Assembly: GCA_024752435.1 (NCBI GenBank)
Contig: CP103028.1
Location: 620,001-684,000 of the forward strand
Direction: 5' to 3'
Length of the DNA stretch: 64,000 bases
From: Allantophomopsis cytisporea
Lineage: Eukaryota; Ascomycota; Leotiomycetes; Phacidiales; Phacidiaceae
Below are positions 45,568-58,646 of the stretch, piece after piece. Position 1 is the first letter of the stretch. Each line of letters begins with the position of its first letter. Position numbers and translations under genes: made by a program. Under the pieces are notes generated by a model. It was not told the DNA's origin. It did not search any database and saw only the letters and a list, made by a program, of their open reading frames with translations.

Positions 45568-47330
45568 GATTGCTTCTTGAGACTTTTCTTGAGGAGAAAT
45601 ATGGGAAGTGAATATGAGGTTTGGAAAGCTATGGTTGGTGATATGCTATGTCGCTCTTTGATCGGTGCTTTTTGGGAGCTCGAATGATGATGGAGTTTAC
45701 TTGTGGAGAAAGCAAAGAAGCGGCTTTTCGTGACGAGAGTGGAGCTCTTATAGAATTCCCGACGCAGGCAGATGTAAGTAATGGACTTGCACACTGCCCT
45801 TTGAGTTGTGGTCTTTGACAGTGGGGCTTTCTTCTTGGGCAGCAGGACAGAAAGATTGAGAAAAGAGTGTTATGATGTGGCAGATGTTGAAGAACATGCC
45901 TACTCACATTATGCTGTAGGAGTGTAACGCAGTCATGCATGAGGTAGGCATAGGTAGGCATACGCTGACCAAACCTAGTTTGGGTTTTGGTCGGCAGTGT
46001 GCAGTCCCAAGGAAAAGCTCTCGAGATTGAATACTTAGGCAAGTCGGTTCATCATGTCGATCACCCGTGATTTGTGAAGTGAAGTGTGGAAGGGGGGTGG
46101 TTGGAGGGGGGTGTGTGGGAAGAGAAGTGGATGAAATAGATGAGTGATGACACTTTTTTAATCCAGAGTACTCTGTCGGAAGGGTGTGGTGGGTTGATGG
46201 GTTGATGCTAAGATGGGGGAGGAAAGGACCGGGCCGTTAATGTGTTGTCCCCACCTTGAGCGTTGAGCATGGGGGCAATGTGTTACTATGTAGTATGTAT
46301 GCTTGTGGATTATTGTATGATGTGTAGTATCATACAGTACTCATTTCCAGATTACCGTTATTGACAGCTCATGTTGAATGAATGGGTTGAAACGAACGTA
46401 TGTCCACGGTACATAGATGTCTATAAGAGAGGTGGGTGATCATAATGATAGTTAGCAAAAGACATACAGTAGTGCCATCCAGACGCAAAGAAAGAGAAAC
46501 GGATGAGACAGAGAAGTAGTCAGGGACTGTACGAAGCAGGTAATAACACCTAAGGATAATAAGCTACTTCTCTAAGATCGTTGTGCAATGAGATTTAATT
46601 CTACCTGGTATCTTTCAGTCTCCCCCTCATCTTTTCTCTTCTTCAACAATTTTGTTGTGTCTTTTTTTCTGCTGTGGAACGCGAATGAACTCGGTAAAAT
46701 ACCATTATGGACCATGTCCTTTTACCCTTTTCTTTCTCTTTCGTACTACATACGTACGAACCATGAAGTGGGGATTTCCTTTTTTTTTTTTTAAGGTTGG
46801 AGAAAAAGTAAAAAGAGGGACTTTCATCTACCCAGTGGATAACATGACGGTGGATATCCGCGTATAGACAAGAAGAGAAAAGGAAATCAATTAGAAGGAA
46901 AGAAATATTATACTTTACAGGGACAATTCCGTAGTAGGAAAAGAAAGAAAAAATGACTTGTACTTCCCAGCCTGTTTGCCTGTTTTTGCCATTTTGGCCT
47001 TTTTTCATAGGCACTCGTGCTTGATGTTCTGTGGCTACGTGATCTATACTTTCAAAGCTTGAAGCTTCATCTGTAAACTTCGAGCTATTTGTGCGGAATG
47101 AATGAGAAAGAATCCGGCTGGCTTGACTCTACAGTAGAGGGAGGCTTCACTGTGCAGTCAAGGCACGGAAGGCAGTAATGCATGGAGAGAGCACCTCGTA
47201 TGCAGGCGTCGGAGATGATAGGTTGCTGGTAGTTTCGAGTGTGCTTTCTCGGAAACCAATTGAAATAGAGAGGCTGCACCTGGCAGGAGATCCAAACGAG
47301 TGAAGGAGATTGAGAAATGCGACTGATGAA

Positions 47331-47368
47331 CTGTAAGACTGTAAGACTGTAAGCAATGAGACTGTAAG
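47331..47368. repeat. ACTGTAAG tandem octamer
   Basis: Three adjacent copies of ACTGTAAG are followed after a short gap by a fourth. No function is assigned. Confidence 0.75.
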
Positions 47369-47807
47369 AGAAACACACAACTTAACGATGATACATCTTT
47401 GTATGTATGTCTCGATCCCCGTGTCTCTCCTCTCTGTTTAGTTGTCTTTCTACTCTTCTGCTTCGTACTTCAAGACTCATGACTTCTTAATGAAACTCGT
47501 CGTGTAGATTGAGCATGTATGTACATACGTGCATACATACATCCCTCATGTTTGTAGCTTTGTGTAGGCCATCCAGGTAGCAAGCAGTAGGGCACATTGG
47601 CATAAATGCATATATAGGTGAGGATGCACAGCGCGGTACAATACAGACGTCTCCCAACATGCCAGACTATTGGGTTCCGACTCGGATGTGCGTATTACTA
47701 GCAGCATGTAGGTCCGTCTGTGTGTACATCTGTGTCCACAACTGAACATATCCCCTATGCCCAGACTAATAATGGGCATTGTAGTATAGATCGCCGCTGT
47801 AAGGTGA

Positions 47808-48008
47808 ATGCTGGAGTTGCTCAAGGAATGTGGAAAGAAGGCTTCTTTCGAATTATTGAAGAAGTTACTCTCCAAAGGAAGCATCGTGTTGTATGAGACT
47901 TGGAAGAAGAGAGCCTTGGGCGTAGGAGGTTTGGCAGATGATGCTGTGCAAGCTTTGGATGTATGGGGGTGCAACCCCAGGAAACAGAAAGTAACCAGCC
48001 CTGGATGA
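47808..48008 (+). CDS. small open frame of 66 residues, uncertain
   Basis: It opens with ATG and encodes a leucine/lysine-rich, probably amphipathic helical peptide (M-L-E-L-L-K-E-C-G-K-K-A at the start). It is the most protein-like short frame in an otherwise empty region. No homologue is recognised, no signal peptide is seen, and it could be chance. Confidence 0.2.
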   Translation: MLELLKECGKKASFELLKKLLSKGSIVLYETWKKRALGVGGLADDAVQALDVWGCNPRKQKVTSPG

Positions 48009-51000
48009 GATCGATTTGTCGAATCGTCCAGTCTCATCGCCGACACCCGAGAGTATCACCTACTGACGACCAGGGGAGATTTGTCCTCTAATCAATGTTT
48101 GAAATTTACTTTACCGATGAGCTGCAGCATGGCCCTCGCAATTGTGTTTCTATGGCCGCAATCCCGATAGATATCCTTAGAAATTGAAGGCAGTCCCAGT
48201 GTTCGCAAATATGCATGCATATTCGGGCGTACTGGCATACTGGCAGCGAATATTATGCGAGCTTGGCGTCGCTGTCTGTATATAGATAAACCCTCGTGGT
48301 TGGGGATCGAATTGAGAAAATTGAACAAATGGCTGTCCTGTGCGTGTCCGTCGGTCTGCTTCTCTCTCCGCTTCTCTGTCTCCAAGACCCCATGGATATC
48401 GGGCGTTGACCTCAATGATGTATGTATGTGCGATGCTTCTTGCTGCGCATGCTACTCGAGACTTGCGTAATGATCTCTCTCTGACAGGTTCGGGGCAGTC
48501 GGATTCGAACCTTTTCTGCAGCTTCTTGTAGTGGCTGCTCCAAAACTCTACCTCCTCGGGACCAGGAATATGCATTTTGCTGTGTATCGCTTCATGCTAT
48601 GTATGGGCTGTGGCTTGCCTCTTGCCGTAAATCCAACACAAAAAAATATCCGGTCCAACGGACATTCATCCTCATCCCCCCTAACCCAGTCAACTTTGCA
48701 CTTGCTGCGTACTTACAATAGACTTACACGACTTAGTCCTTTAGATTCCCGATGACAGAACTCTCTCGTCATTTGGGAACTGGCTGGAAAATGATACGTC
48801 TTTTAATCTGCAAGGGCATGGCTCTGTACCTTACTGCCAGTCGTGCTCATCAATCTACTCAAGGTTTTCCCCTTGATGTTTGCTTCAACGACGTACTCTC
48901 CCTTGAATGCTTCCTGTCAATGACAAAGCGGTGAGGTTGGTGCAAGTCATCTATCGCCGATAGAGTATGATTTAGTGTAAAGTACCTACATGACATGCTA
49001 GAGCGTCAATTCAGCCCTAGGGGATATGTCAACTTGCTGCCGGAGACGCAATACTACATATATTCTGATACAGACCTATGGCTTCTGGATTCATTCTTCC
49101 TTTCTTCTAGCATATTCTCAGGAGTCAAAATACCGCTGCAGCTTCACCGCTTCAGAGACATTCATTACGCCGATCTTAGACATTCTCAATTCGCCAGAGT
49201 GTGCTACGAGCATCGAGAATTCCAAGACGAAGAAAGAAGATTAAATTTGGTCCGTTACATCTTGTATCGGAAAGGCCCATATCGCCCAACAACCTTGTTC
49301 CCATATCGTTATCCCTGGCCCCCCACGATACACTCTACCTATGTTCCCGAAGCCTTACACCTACGTACCCGACGAGAAGGACGAGACCAGGAAGACGAGA
49401 AAACCAGAAGATCGGCTTGGTGCAAAAGCAACACTGGTTTGATATCAGTGCAACTTGCGATTGCGAAAAAAGGAACTTGAAAACATCTGATGACGTTTGA
49501 TATATTGGGCATCATTGCAGACGAGGCTGACCACTCGGAATTCAGCAGAACAGTTCCATTGAACCACCCCCAAAGATACGTCGACAGCCTTGTGCTACGA
49601 ATCTGGGAAGAAAGAAAGGCAAAGCACAGCATGCGCAAGGCTTCCGACTCCTAACCTTCAGTATCCCAGTGGACAGGGTGTCAATCTATACCTAACATCA
49701 ACACCCTCAAACTTCTCACCTTCTTGCTTGAACAATAGAAAAAATGTGAGAGGCGCGCAGTGGGGATGATATCCATCGTTGCCGGTCGGGATCCCACCTG
49801 GTGCGTGGCATCATGTGAGCAAGTCCCTCTGGACCTTTTCTCAAGGCTGCTTGCTTACTTGCTTGCTCGCTTTGTTTATCTTCAAAAAGAGATTCAACAC
49901 CCTCTTTCTCCAAAGCTACGTGTTCCGGCAGTCGGCTGACCCAGCGCACATACACTCATATACGTAGGTATGTACATACAAGGTCTACAGAGTCTTGGTC
50001 ATGGTCTTTATGCATGTCAGTGTCAAGTCTCTTGAAGATAGCTTTTTGACGCCTGATCCGGAAATAGATTGAGGAACCATTACGAAACGCGCTGATGAGG
50101 CGCCTTCGATAGATGATTATACGAGCAGCGAGCCGTTGGCGTATGTTGGTTGTGTGTGTGTACATACTTGGTGACATGCTTATACATAGATCCTGTGTTT
50201 TGGATGACTTGCTAGCTGTTGTGTTCTCTTGTCGCCCATACATACTGCAGCCATCCATTTCTCAACTATCATCCGGTTGACGGATCACGGCTTCGGTGCT
50301 TCCATGTACGTTTCTGATGCACGTGATTGTTACACCAAGTGCCCATCACCGAACTTAACGGCCTCGCATGTTCTTCAATGAGACCGCGGCATAAATGTAC
50401 TATAAACATTATTTGGTGAGGATTGGCATCAACACCCTACAATTGTGAATCTCTATAGCATACAGGTGGATACGCGGGCGTTTATCATGTATTCAAAGAC
50501 ACGCAACATCTGTCACCCAAATATATGCAGGATGTGAGGCGGATACACCATCTCTATGTACACACTTCAAGTGCTACTCTTACAAATCTGATCACATCAT
50601 CCAAAAGACCAAGTGTATCTTTTTCCTTCTCATAGGTATACATGAAAAGATTTGGTACTACACCAGCTTTCACACAGTAGCAATTCTCTACGCATGCAAG
50701 GCATTCAGCTGCTTTTCGATGTCCTTCTCCTTGGCTCTGCATTGTACGATGAGAGCAGATTTTAATTTCACGCTCTGAATATCAAGGATGTTGAAAGCGC
50801 CTCAGCATGCATCCCGAGAAGTTCTGAACCATATTGTACCTTCTGTTCTATATTTGCCCTTCGTCCTTCCACTATGAGCCTGATCTGCACAGGCAACTTC
50901 AGATTGATACCCTTTGCCCCAATGTGATCTATAATCTTCTAAGTCTCCTAGTCGCGAAAGTCAGCGTAGTTTGGGAGTGTCTTTCCTTTGCCACCCTTGT

Positions 51001-52442
51001 TTCGACGCGATTCAAATATTCGCCCGGCTCTGAAGTGCATAATCAGCACTTGCATGCGGAACTTCCAAACACTATAGAATATTCCAAAGAATCTTTCTTA
51101 TTCAATGATCCTAGCAAGTTGCTTAGTACAGCAGGGGCTGTGTCTCCTCCAAATTGTAAGTTACAAGTCGTATATGCACAGCATCAAAAGTGCCCAAGTA
51201 CTCTGCATATCATGTAACAAGAATGATGATCGTTGGGTACTCTTGAGAAAATTCGATCTTAGATTCGTCGAATCCAACGGACTCGATCGGGAGCTATCTG
51301 TTAAAGTATGTAAAGTATCCTCCATGCAAACTCTGACACCTATCAGCTCCGAATAGATGATTATCAAACTGTGCGTCATAACCAGTTCCAGTGGCAAGAT
51401 CGGCAACTCCCTTCAGGTTCCTGATTGGAATCGCAGGATTAATGACATGACCATTGCAGACCGCGAGAATCGACTTGTGCTAGTGATAAAATCTGCATAC
51501 GCACGAGTGTCAACAAGGAACGTTGATTACCGTCATAAATCGAATCAGCACGTACCTTTCCGTCTCGGCTACCCCTTTCCCAAGCTGGCACTCAACGTTG
51601 AAACTCATTGGGATAGAAGTTACTCCAAGTGATTGACGCTACATTTCATGAAATTTTATGGAGTAGTGAAACGAAGAGGAGTAAAAGCCCAAGAGACCAA
51701 AGCATTCTTTGATAGAAGTGTAGATCAATCCTTACATTCCATGTCAAGAAACACCAATATTCTCGAAGATGAGAAATATCACCCTTTACTCTGTGACATG
51801 AACTCAGCCAGTAGGCTGACAGTCAATGTCCAGTCCGGAGAATGTGAGAAGCTGTGTCAGGTAGCTGCGTTTGGTGGTGTATTGCAATCTTTCACCTAAC
51901 ACTTTTTTTTTTTCTCAGACCAACGCCTCAAGTGGTACAACACAATCATATGCTGAGTGCGGCTCATTTGGAGCCTCGCCGTGTGATTAGAACATGGAGA
52001 ACTACCTAGGTAGTCAAAGAAGTGAATGTCCGTTCTCGCAACTTCTCTGAGATATGCGTAAGCTACAACGGAACCTCAAGAGATGCGACGATTATCACAA
52101 CTTCTACATACAAACCTAGGTATGACATGTTGGTGGTGGTTGTGGTGTTGAGACGAGGATTGTGAGGTCATGGGTCTCGACCTCGGCGAACATGTAATCA
52201 GAAGCGACAACTCCACATCACTTATACCTCGGCGCTCCGGTTGCCATTAGTGTAATATGGGGTAGGTAGCCTGAGCCCCATACCTCCCTCGACCGAGGGA
52301 ATTCCGCAACAACCACCAAGACTACATGTCCTCAACTGAACGATTTCATCTTTGTATATAATTACTTAACATAAAGGTCTTATTTGGAGTGTAACCTTCA
52401 ATTATACAGTTGGGCACGTCAGTCGCGCCCTTTTAATCTGAG

Positions 52443-53531
52443 ATGCCATTCAACACGAAGCTCACACGGGCCCTTGGTATCAAGGGTAAATAGATCAGTC
52501 CATACTCTCGAATGCAAACCACTGACTTTTCCAGTGCCCGTTGTTCAAGGAGGCATGCAATGGGTAGGCTATGCCGAGCTTGCTGCTGCTGTCTCGAACG
52601 CAGGAGGTCTGGGTATTCTGACTGCCCTCACCCAACCAACGCCTGAAGATCTGCGCAAAGAAATCCAGCGCTGCAAGAAGATGACCAACAACCCCTTTGG
52701 TGTAAACATTACTCTGCTCCCCGCAATGGTTCCTCCCGACTATGGGGCATACGCTCAGGTCGTTATCGACGAGGGCATCAAGGTCGTTGAGACCGCCGGC
52801 AATTCGCCTGGACCCGTCATCAAGTTGCTTAAATCTGCCGGCATCATCATCCTCCACAAATGTACCACCATTCGACATGCTGAGAGTGCCATCAAGTTAG
52901 GTGTTGACTTCCTATCGATCGACGGCTTCGAGTGTGCTGGCCACGTCGGTGAGAGTGACATCACGAATTTCATCCTTCTTTCGCGTGCCCGTCAATCTCT
53001 CAAGGTGCCGTTCATTGCTTCTGGAGGATTTGCTGATGGTCAAGGATTGGCTGCGGCGTTGGCTCTTGGAGCCGAGGGTATCAACATGGGAACAAGGTTC
53101 ATGTGCACGGTCGAGGCACCCATCCACAACAACATCAAAAAGGAAATCGTCAGGGCTTCCGAGACTGATACAGAGTTAGTCCTTAGAACGTGGAAGAATA
53201 CTACACGTTTGTATAAGAATAAGGTTACGGCCGAGGCTGTGAAGGTGGAAAAGACAAGCAAGACTGGAAAGTTTGAGGAGGTGGCTCCCTTTGTCTCGGG
53301 AAAGAGAGGTAGAGAAGTCTTCATCAATGGAGATCCAGACTTTGGTGTAAGTGCTTTTCTTTCTTCCTGATGAACGCAACTGACCATGAATAGGTCTGGA
53401 CTGCAGGACAAGTCATCGGTCTTATTCATGACATTCCAACTTGTCATGATTTGGTGACTAGAATTGAAAGAGAGGCCGAGGAGACGCTGACGCAGGCCTC
53501 GAAACTCATCGAGCCCAGAGCTAAGCTATAG
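52443..53531 (+). CDS. nitronate monooxygenase (2-nitropropane dioxygenase family)
   Basis: There are three exons: 52443-52485, 52535-53346 and 53394-53531, with 49- and 47-nt introns. The short first exon (M-P-F-N-T-K-L-T-R-A-L-G-I-K) gives the usual start of the family; the second joins V-P-V-V-Q-G-G-M-Q-W-V-G. The product is about 330 residues, the normal size. The TIM-barrel FMN protein shows G-G-M-Q-W-V-G, N-P-F-G-V-N-I-T-L, I-D-G-F-E-C-A-G-H-V-G (active-site histidine region) and a phosphate-binding part A-S-G-G-F-A-D-G-Q-G with G-A-E-G-I-N-M-G-T-R-F. Such enzymes oxidise nitronates with oxygen and can detoxify propionate-3-nitronate from plants. No organelle signal is evident. A longer frame beginning at 52384 starts only with TTG and would skip the first intron. 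Confidence 0.9.
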
Positions 53532-53619
53532 ATGTAGATGTAGATGTTTTCCCACTGCGTTGTTGACCTTATGTCCAGAATACCCGATCTTAGATGCTGC
53601 TATATCTACCATCCACTTC

Positions 53620-54198
53620 CTACTGCGGACTGAAAATGGACGTGTTCCCAATTGTTGGTCCCATGTAATTTAGTTTCCGTCTCTCAATCAGCCATTTCCC
53701 ATCCTTGATTTCCCATTCATCAACGTAATTTCCATAAGCAACGACGATTTCCCCTTCATATGTTCCCGTTCCGAAATGCGTAGCGGTGTAATACTGGATC
53801 TATATCTGGAAGTCAATCCCTTCCTTTTATCACCCGCAGAACACTGATGATTCATTTACACTCACAGTAGTGGCATTACAATCACTCAATTCCTGCACCG
53901 AGAATGAACTCAAAGCATGCTGTGTTCCAACATGAAGGAGGCCGGCACTTATGGCTGCTGTCAGGTTGGAGAGCCCTGTTAGAATTGGGAAGGGCGCGGA
54001 ATAATTGGCTACGATGTTGGAGGAGAAGACGGAGTCCCAGATGGTGTAGTTCTTGGTATCGATTCCCAGTACATAGAGTGCGAGGGTTTGCTGAAGAGAT
54101 ATCACCGAGGTGCTGTCATGGAGGGGGATTTGTCGAGCGGTGAGGACACTCTGAATCAATGAAAATAAAATGCATTTATATGCTGTGGACAACCTCAT
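53620..54198 (-). CDS. secreted SnoaL/NTF2-like protein
   Basis: There are two exons, 53866-54198 and 53620-53799, with a 66-nt intron (GTGAGT ... ATATAG) in phase 0. The product is about 170 residues. The ATG is the complement of 54196-54198; upstream extension begins only with GTG. A signal peptide (M-R-L-S-T-A-Y-K-C-I-L-F-S-L) is followed by L-Q-Q-T-L-A-L-Y-V-L-G-I-D, a helix typical of the SnoaL-like fold, and exon 2 gives paired strands around I-Q-Y-Y-T-A-T-H-F-G-T-G and Y-V-D-E-W-E-I-K-D-G-K-W-L-I-E-R-R-K-L. Such folds are small cone-shaped barrels, either enzymes or ligand binders. No catalytic set can be assigned. It converges on the nitronate monooxygenase with 88 nt between stop codons. 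Confidence 0.75.
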
Positions 54199-55440
54199 GG
54201 TGCTGGTTCTGAAGATCACTTCTCAGGTATTGAGGTTTCTTTAATTTGAAATCCGCAGTCGAAGCAATCGGCTCTTTGCTCTTCCAGATGTTCTTCCCCA
54301 TATTTGTTGTTTCTCTAGAGCTGAGAGCTGAGAGCGGGGTCTTAGGCGGACTGCGAGCGCTGCAAGTAAGGTGTTATGCATAAGGGTAGCGCATGCATGT
54401 TGGAGTTGATGTTCGCGCAATGATTGAAGAACATCTACACTGGTACAATTATCACCATCATTTGTTATCACCTTCATCGTTCCTTTTTGAGAAGTTACTT
54501 TGTGCTTTGGTCATCTCTAGCGACCTAGGGTACTTAAGAACTCCAGGAGTAAGATTTTCACAAAGCCAAGTACTCCTTACAATCGTTGGATAAAATCATC
54601 CATAAGACGCTTCTATGCAGCCACTAGACGATGATCAATCGGCATCTGGCCCCTAGTCCCACCTTTATCCTCATCATGCATGTCAATCTCGCTGCATTGT
54701 GCAATGCTGAGACAGTCATATATATAGACCAGAGGTATGGAGTCGATGACAGACATGTAATAGGATCGTAATCATCCGTCGAAGGAATTGTACTGAGGAT
54801 ATGAACTCTCGAGTCGGATTCTGCTCGCCACTGATGACGAACAGACGCGTAGCGTTCGTGCTGAGAGAACAACCACGAGACCACCGTGAGACCAGGGAAA
54901 GAGGCAACGGGGAAATGCAAAATGCAAAATAGAAAATGTGTGCCACACGTGATCTTGGCTTTCGTGTTGGCGTTGAGTTGGTCTGCTGGGTTATGAGCTC
55001 GCTAGAGGTAATCGTCATAGTCGCCTGAAAGCTACCCAGAGTCCAAGGAGGAATCCCAAATGTCTCAAGAACACCGACGTCCATCCTAATCTTGAATCCC
55101 CAGACTTGCCGGCCAGCACGACTCTCCTTTCACAACAATAATCTCTCATATCCATCGAACCATCAACTACATCCCCTTCTCCTCCAACGATAGAGCGACA
55201 GACGCGCCGTTGATATATATCCAACAACGACGGGCTTATCCCAGCACCTCAATTTCCGGTCTCCGGCTCACTCTCAGCCCCTCATATTCCAGCTTAAGCC
55301 ATAGCGCATCATCTCCCCGACTTTTGACAACTCGCCAAGTGCTGTTGGCATCTTCCAGCGATTGCACAGAGCTGCTTTCGCAGTATTTTCAAAAGCAATC
55401 TTCAAATTGAATCTCGTGGTTGCCTTCTCCTATCGCAAAC
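54199..55440. other. divergent promoter region
   Basis: This 1.2 kb lies between the starts of the SnoaL-like gene (-) and epsin (+). The stretch from about 55080 to 55440 is pyrimidine-rich and probably holds the epsin leader. No gene is recognised. Confidence 0.5.
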
Positions 55441-57336
55441 ATGTCCAAGGTCATACGAAGTGTCAAGAATGTCACCAAGGGTTACTCGACTGTTCAAGTC
55501 AAGGTCAGAGATGGTGCGCAATATTCTTTGCTGTCAATTGCCATGACAGAAGCTGACAACAGTTATTGTAGCCACCAGTAATGATCCATGGGGTCCAACA
55601 GGGACCCAGATGAGCGAGATCTCACAGATGACCTATAATTCGTACGAGATGCACCGTTGCCCGCGCGCGTAGTCTTATCTGATTTGAAATATAGGTCGAA
55701 CGAATTCTACGAGATTATGGATATGTTGGACAAGAGGCTCAACGACAAGGGCAAGAACTGGCGACACGTACTCAAAGCTCTCAAGGTCCTCGACTACTGC
55801 CTGCACGAGGGTTCTGAATTGGTGGTGACATGGGCACGGAAGAATGTATACATCATCAAGACTCTGCGCGAGTTCCAGTACATTAATGAGGATGGTCTTG
55901 ATGTTGGAAATAATGGTAGGCAAATTCGCCTTATGATATGGGACCTAAACTAACACTGTTCAGTTCGTGTATCAGCGAAGGAGCTTACATCCCTCATCAT
56001 TGATGAGGACCGCCTCAGATCAGAGCGTAGCGACAGAAAGTTATGGAAATCGAGAGTCACGGGCATTGAGGAGGGCGGCCGATCCGAGTCACCACGCCCA
56101 CGTCGCGAAAGGGGTCACCGAGCACAACGATCCGATGAAGAAGATGCGGAGTACAGGTTAGCTATCGAGGCTAGTAAATATCAGGAGGAGGAAGATCGAA
56201 AGAGACGGGAAGGCAAATCTGGTGGTATTGCTGCTGCACCAGATGACGAGGATCTTGCAAAGGCGATCAAGTTGAGTCAGGAGGAAGAGGAGCTTCGCAG
56301 ACGAGAATTGGAGGATCAGAATGCATCCTCCTTGTTCGACGACGATCCAATTCAGACCATGCAACCTCAGTACACCAACTTTAATCAAGGATACCAGCAA
56401 CAGTCAGCAGTTGATTGGTCCGGAAACCCAATCGACCAGAACTCGATGCAACAACAGCAGACTGGCTTTTTGAACCCTAATTATACCAACCAGGGATTCC
56501 AAGCCCAGCCTACCGGATACCAGAACGGATTTGGTCAACAGAACACTGGACTTGATCCATATGGTCAACAAGCGCTTTACGGCCAGCCTACAGGATTTCA
56601 GCAGCAACAGCCACAGCCAACTGGCTATAATCCATATGCTCAGCAACAGCAGACAGGTTTTGGCCAGCCACAACAACAGCAACAGGAGCCAGCTGTCCAG
56701 GCTGGTACAAACAACCCATGGGCGACTAACACCCAACCCATGGCTCAACCACAGAAGCCAATGCCAACAGGTTCCAACAATCCTTTTGCGTCATCTTTCA
56801 GCCGACCTCAAACAGCCCATGTAAATTCCCAGCCAACACTCAGTACTCTTCAAGAACAGAAGACGCTATCTCAATTCAACAATACTCCAAGCTTCAACCC
56901 ACCAGCCTCTTTCCCATCCTCTCCAGCCCCAGCACAGGCCCCGCAAAAGCAGGTCTCAGAGCACGAGGCTCGTCTCAACGCCCTTCTCAGCAGCGGCGAT
57001 GGAATGGATACTTTTGGAAATACAGGAAATCTCCGCATCCCAGCACAACACACCGCTCCAGGAACTTTTGTCAATAGTGCAGCTCATGGTCTTGGTCGCA
57101 TTAACGAACAGGCTACTGGTACGAACCCGTTCCTGCAATCACAATTTACTGGCGTGCCTCAGACACAGTACAACCAGGGCGGGTTTGGCGGTGCTAATCA
57201 GCAGATGCCGGCGGCTACTGGACCAGCTGGTATGGCGAACGGATTTGGTGGTGGTTATGGTCAACAAGGTAACAATCCTTTTGGCCAAAGACAGCAGCAG
57301 GGTGCTCAAGGCGGTGGTGATTTGATCCAGTTTTAA
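55441..57336 (+). CDS. epsin, ENTH-domain endocytic adaptor (Ent1/2-like)
   Basis: There are four exons: 55441-55513, 55572-55641, 55695-55915 and 55964-57336, with introns of 58, 53 and 48 nt. The product is about 578 residues. The ENTH domain spans roughly residues 1-145 (V-R-D-A-T-S-N-D-P-W-G-P, N-W-R-H-V-L-K-A-L, Y-C-L-H-E-G-S-E) and binds PI(4,5)P2. Two ubiquitin-interacting motifs follow: E-D-A-E-Y-R-L-A-I-E-A-S near 183 and D-D-E-D-L-A-K-A-I-K-L-S near 215. The rest is a disordered Q/N/P/G region with Q-T-G-F and P-T-G-Y repeats and at least three NPF motifs for EH-domain partners. The last residues D-L-I-Q-F resemble the C-terminal clathrin box of yeast epsins. It acts in clathrin-mediated endocytosis of ubiquitinated cargo at the plasma membrane. 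Confidence 0.93.
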
Positions 57337-58646
57337 AGGCGTGGTCTACTATTTTGGAGCATGAGTGGATGTGCTTGTAGTGGTATAGGGTGGTGTTCTG
57401 CTATTTCTGATTCTGGTATTCCCTCTTTGTCCTAGGCTTCAGACATGAAATCCAGGGCATGGTTCTCTATTTTATTTGTTTCTTTCATATCCAAGGGTAA
57501 GATTTGTTGGCTCACTGGGCAGGCGTCTATGGGTCGATGACCTGCCATTGTGAGCTAATATTTTATAGTTGCGTGTGTGGATGTGGGTGTAGAGCATGTG
57601 GGTTGGGTTGGGATGTGGTGTGGTGGTTGTTTTGTGCGGTGATTAATAGATAGCTAGCGAAAATGGGACGATTTGGTTTTCGTTTGCACGAGATTTGCTA
57701 TATGCATGTTTGATGCGTTGATGAGTGATTGAGAATACATGAATGAAGGAAGCTGTACAGTAAGTAAGGTAAGTACAATGAATCCCTTCTCAAAGAGGGA
57801 TTTGTAAGTTTTGTCTTTTGTCTGCTAAAAAGACCTACCAATATATTAAATTGGAAGCCTGAGATCAAGATGTCAAGGTCCTTTACTGGCCGCCAATAAT
57901 GTGAACTATATGGAGATCACCTTGTCTGCGTATATCTAAATACTCATGTTGGTATTTATGGTTAAACATGAGCTTAAACAGATCACGTTCACGAAATTCA
58001 TCTTGCTCTGGAAGGGTGTATTTTCTACTTCCTAAGATTAATGTAAATTATTACATAGAGAAGGATTTGAGGATATATATAATTCTCAATCTAGAATAAT
58101 GGTGGGACCCTTAGTAATTATTGATAATATCGGCTTTCATAATAAAAGCAAAATGTTCAAATGGTAGCTCGATGTTTACCAGGTTCTCGTAGAGAAGAGC
58201 CATCAAAAAAGCAACAGCACGCCGCGGATGAAAGAGGCAATAAAAAATTCGATTAAGGTTCAGTGTCCGATTACAATCAATGTATTTGTGTGGGAATACA
58301 GAGGAAGAGCTCATAAGAATATTTAAGGACTATTCACCTCAATCCGTACTTTCTTAAGCATAACGAAAGCACATAGCTTGCTTATTTTCAAGACAATCAT
58401 CTTGGCAGGTTCTCAGGAGTCTGGTCTCACTGCGGGTGCGAGTTGACAATCTTTTATTCAGTATCTTGTCATCTTCCTAAAGTATCTCCCATAGGTTTGT
58501 CATCTTGATCCTCTCATGAAGCCATTGTTCCCGTTCGACAGTCTAGACAGAGAAACACTCGGATTGTCCAAATAGCCACAGCAATATCTTGCGCTAGACT
58601 ATCGAGCATATCTTAAGACTTGTTGGAAAAAATGCAGTAAGAGGGA
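57337..58646. other. intergenic region between convergent genes
   Basis: This 1.3 kb holds the 3' flanks of epsin (+) and of the 2EXR gene (-). A short inverted repeat (AATCCCT ... AGGGATT) lies at about 57781-57803. The open frame at 58111-58314 has no domain. Confidence 0.5.

Larger units (their letters stand above)
45568..52442. other. 6.9-kb gene-poor region
   Basis: No conserved gene is recognised. Open frames of 60-166 codons occur on both strands but overlap, lack domains and have no clear splice partners; examples are 47546-48046 (-), 48995-49480 (+) and 50834-51899 (+, three successive frames). The first few hundred bases should be the promoter of the dsRBD gene; the last few hundred, with a GC-richer stretch, the promoter of the nitronate monooxygenase. 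Simple repeats include T12 at about 46781 and the tandem octamer below. Non-coding RNA genes cannot be excluded. Confidence 0.45.

Noticed and set aside
48484..48530. GGATTCGAACC, the reverse of a tRNA B-box
   Set aside because: On the minus strand the T-stem pairs fail after two base pairs and no acceptor or anticodon stem can be drawn.
48995..49480. 161-codon open frame
   Set aside because: No recognised domain, odd composition, overlapped by other frames, and no start or splice context.
50834..51899. Three consecutive plus-strand open frames as one spliced gene
   Set aside because: No fitting GT-AG pairs with continuous phase were found and none of the parts resembles a known family.
52384..52442. 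N-terminal extension of the nitronate monooxygenase as a mitochondrial signal
   Set aside because: It starts only with TTG and reads through the first intron; the spliced start gives the family's usual N-terminus.
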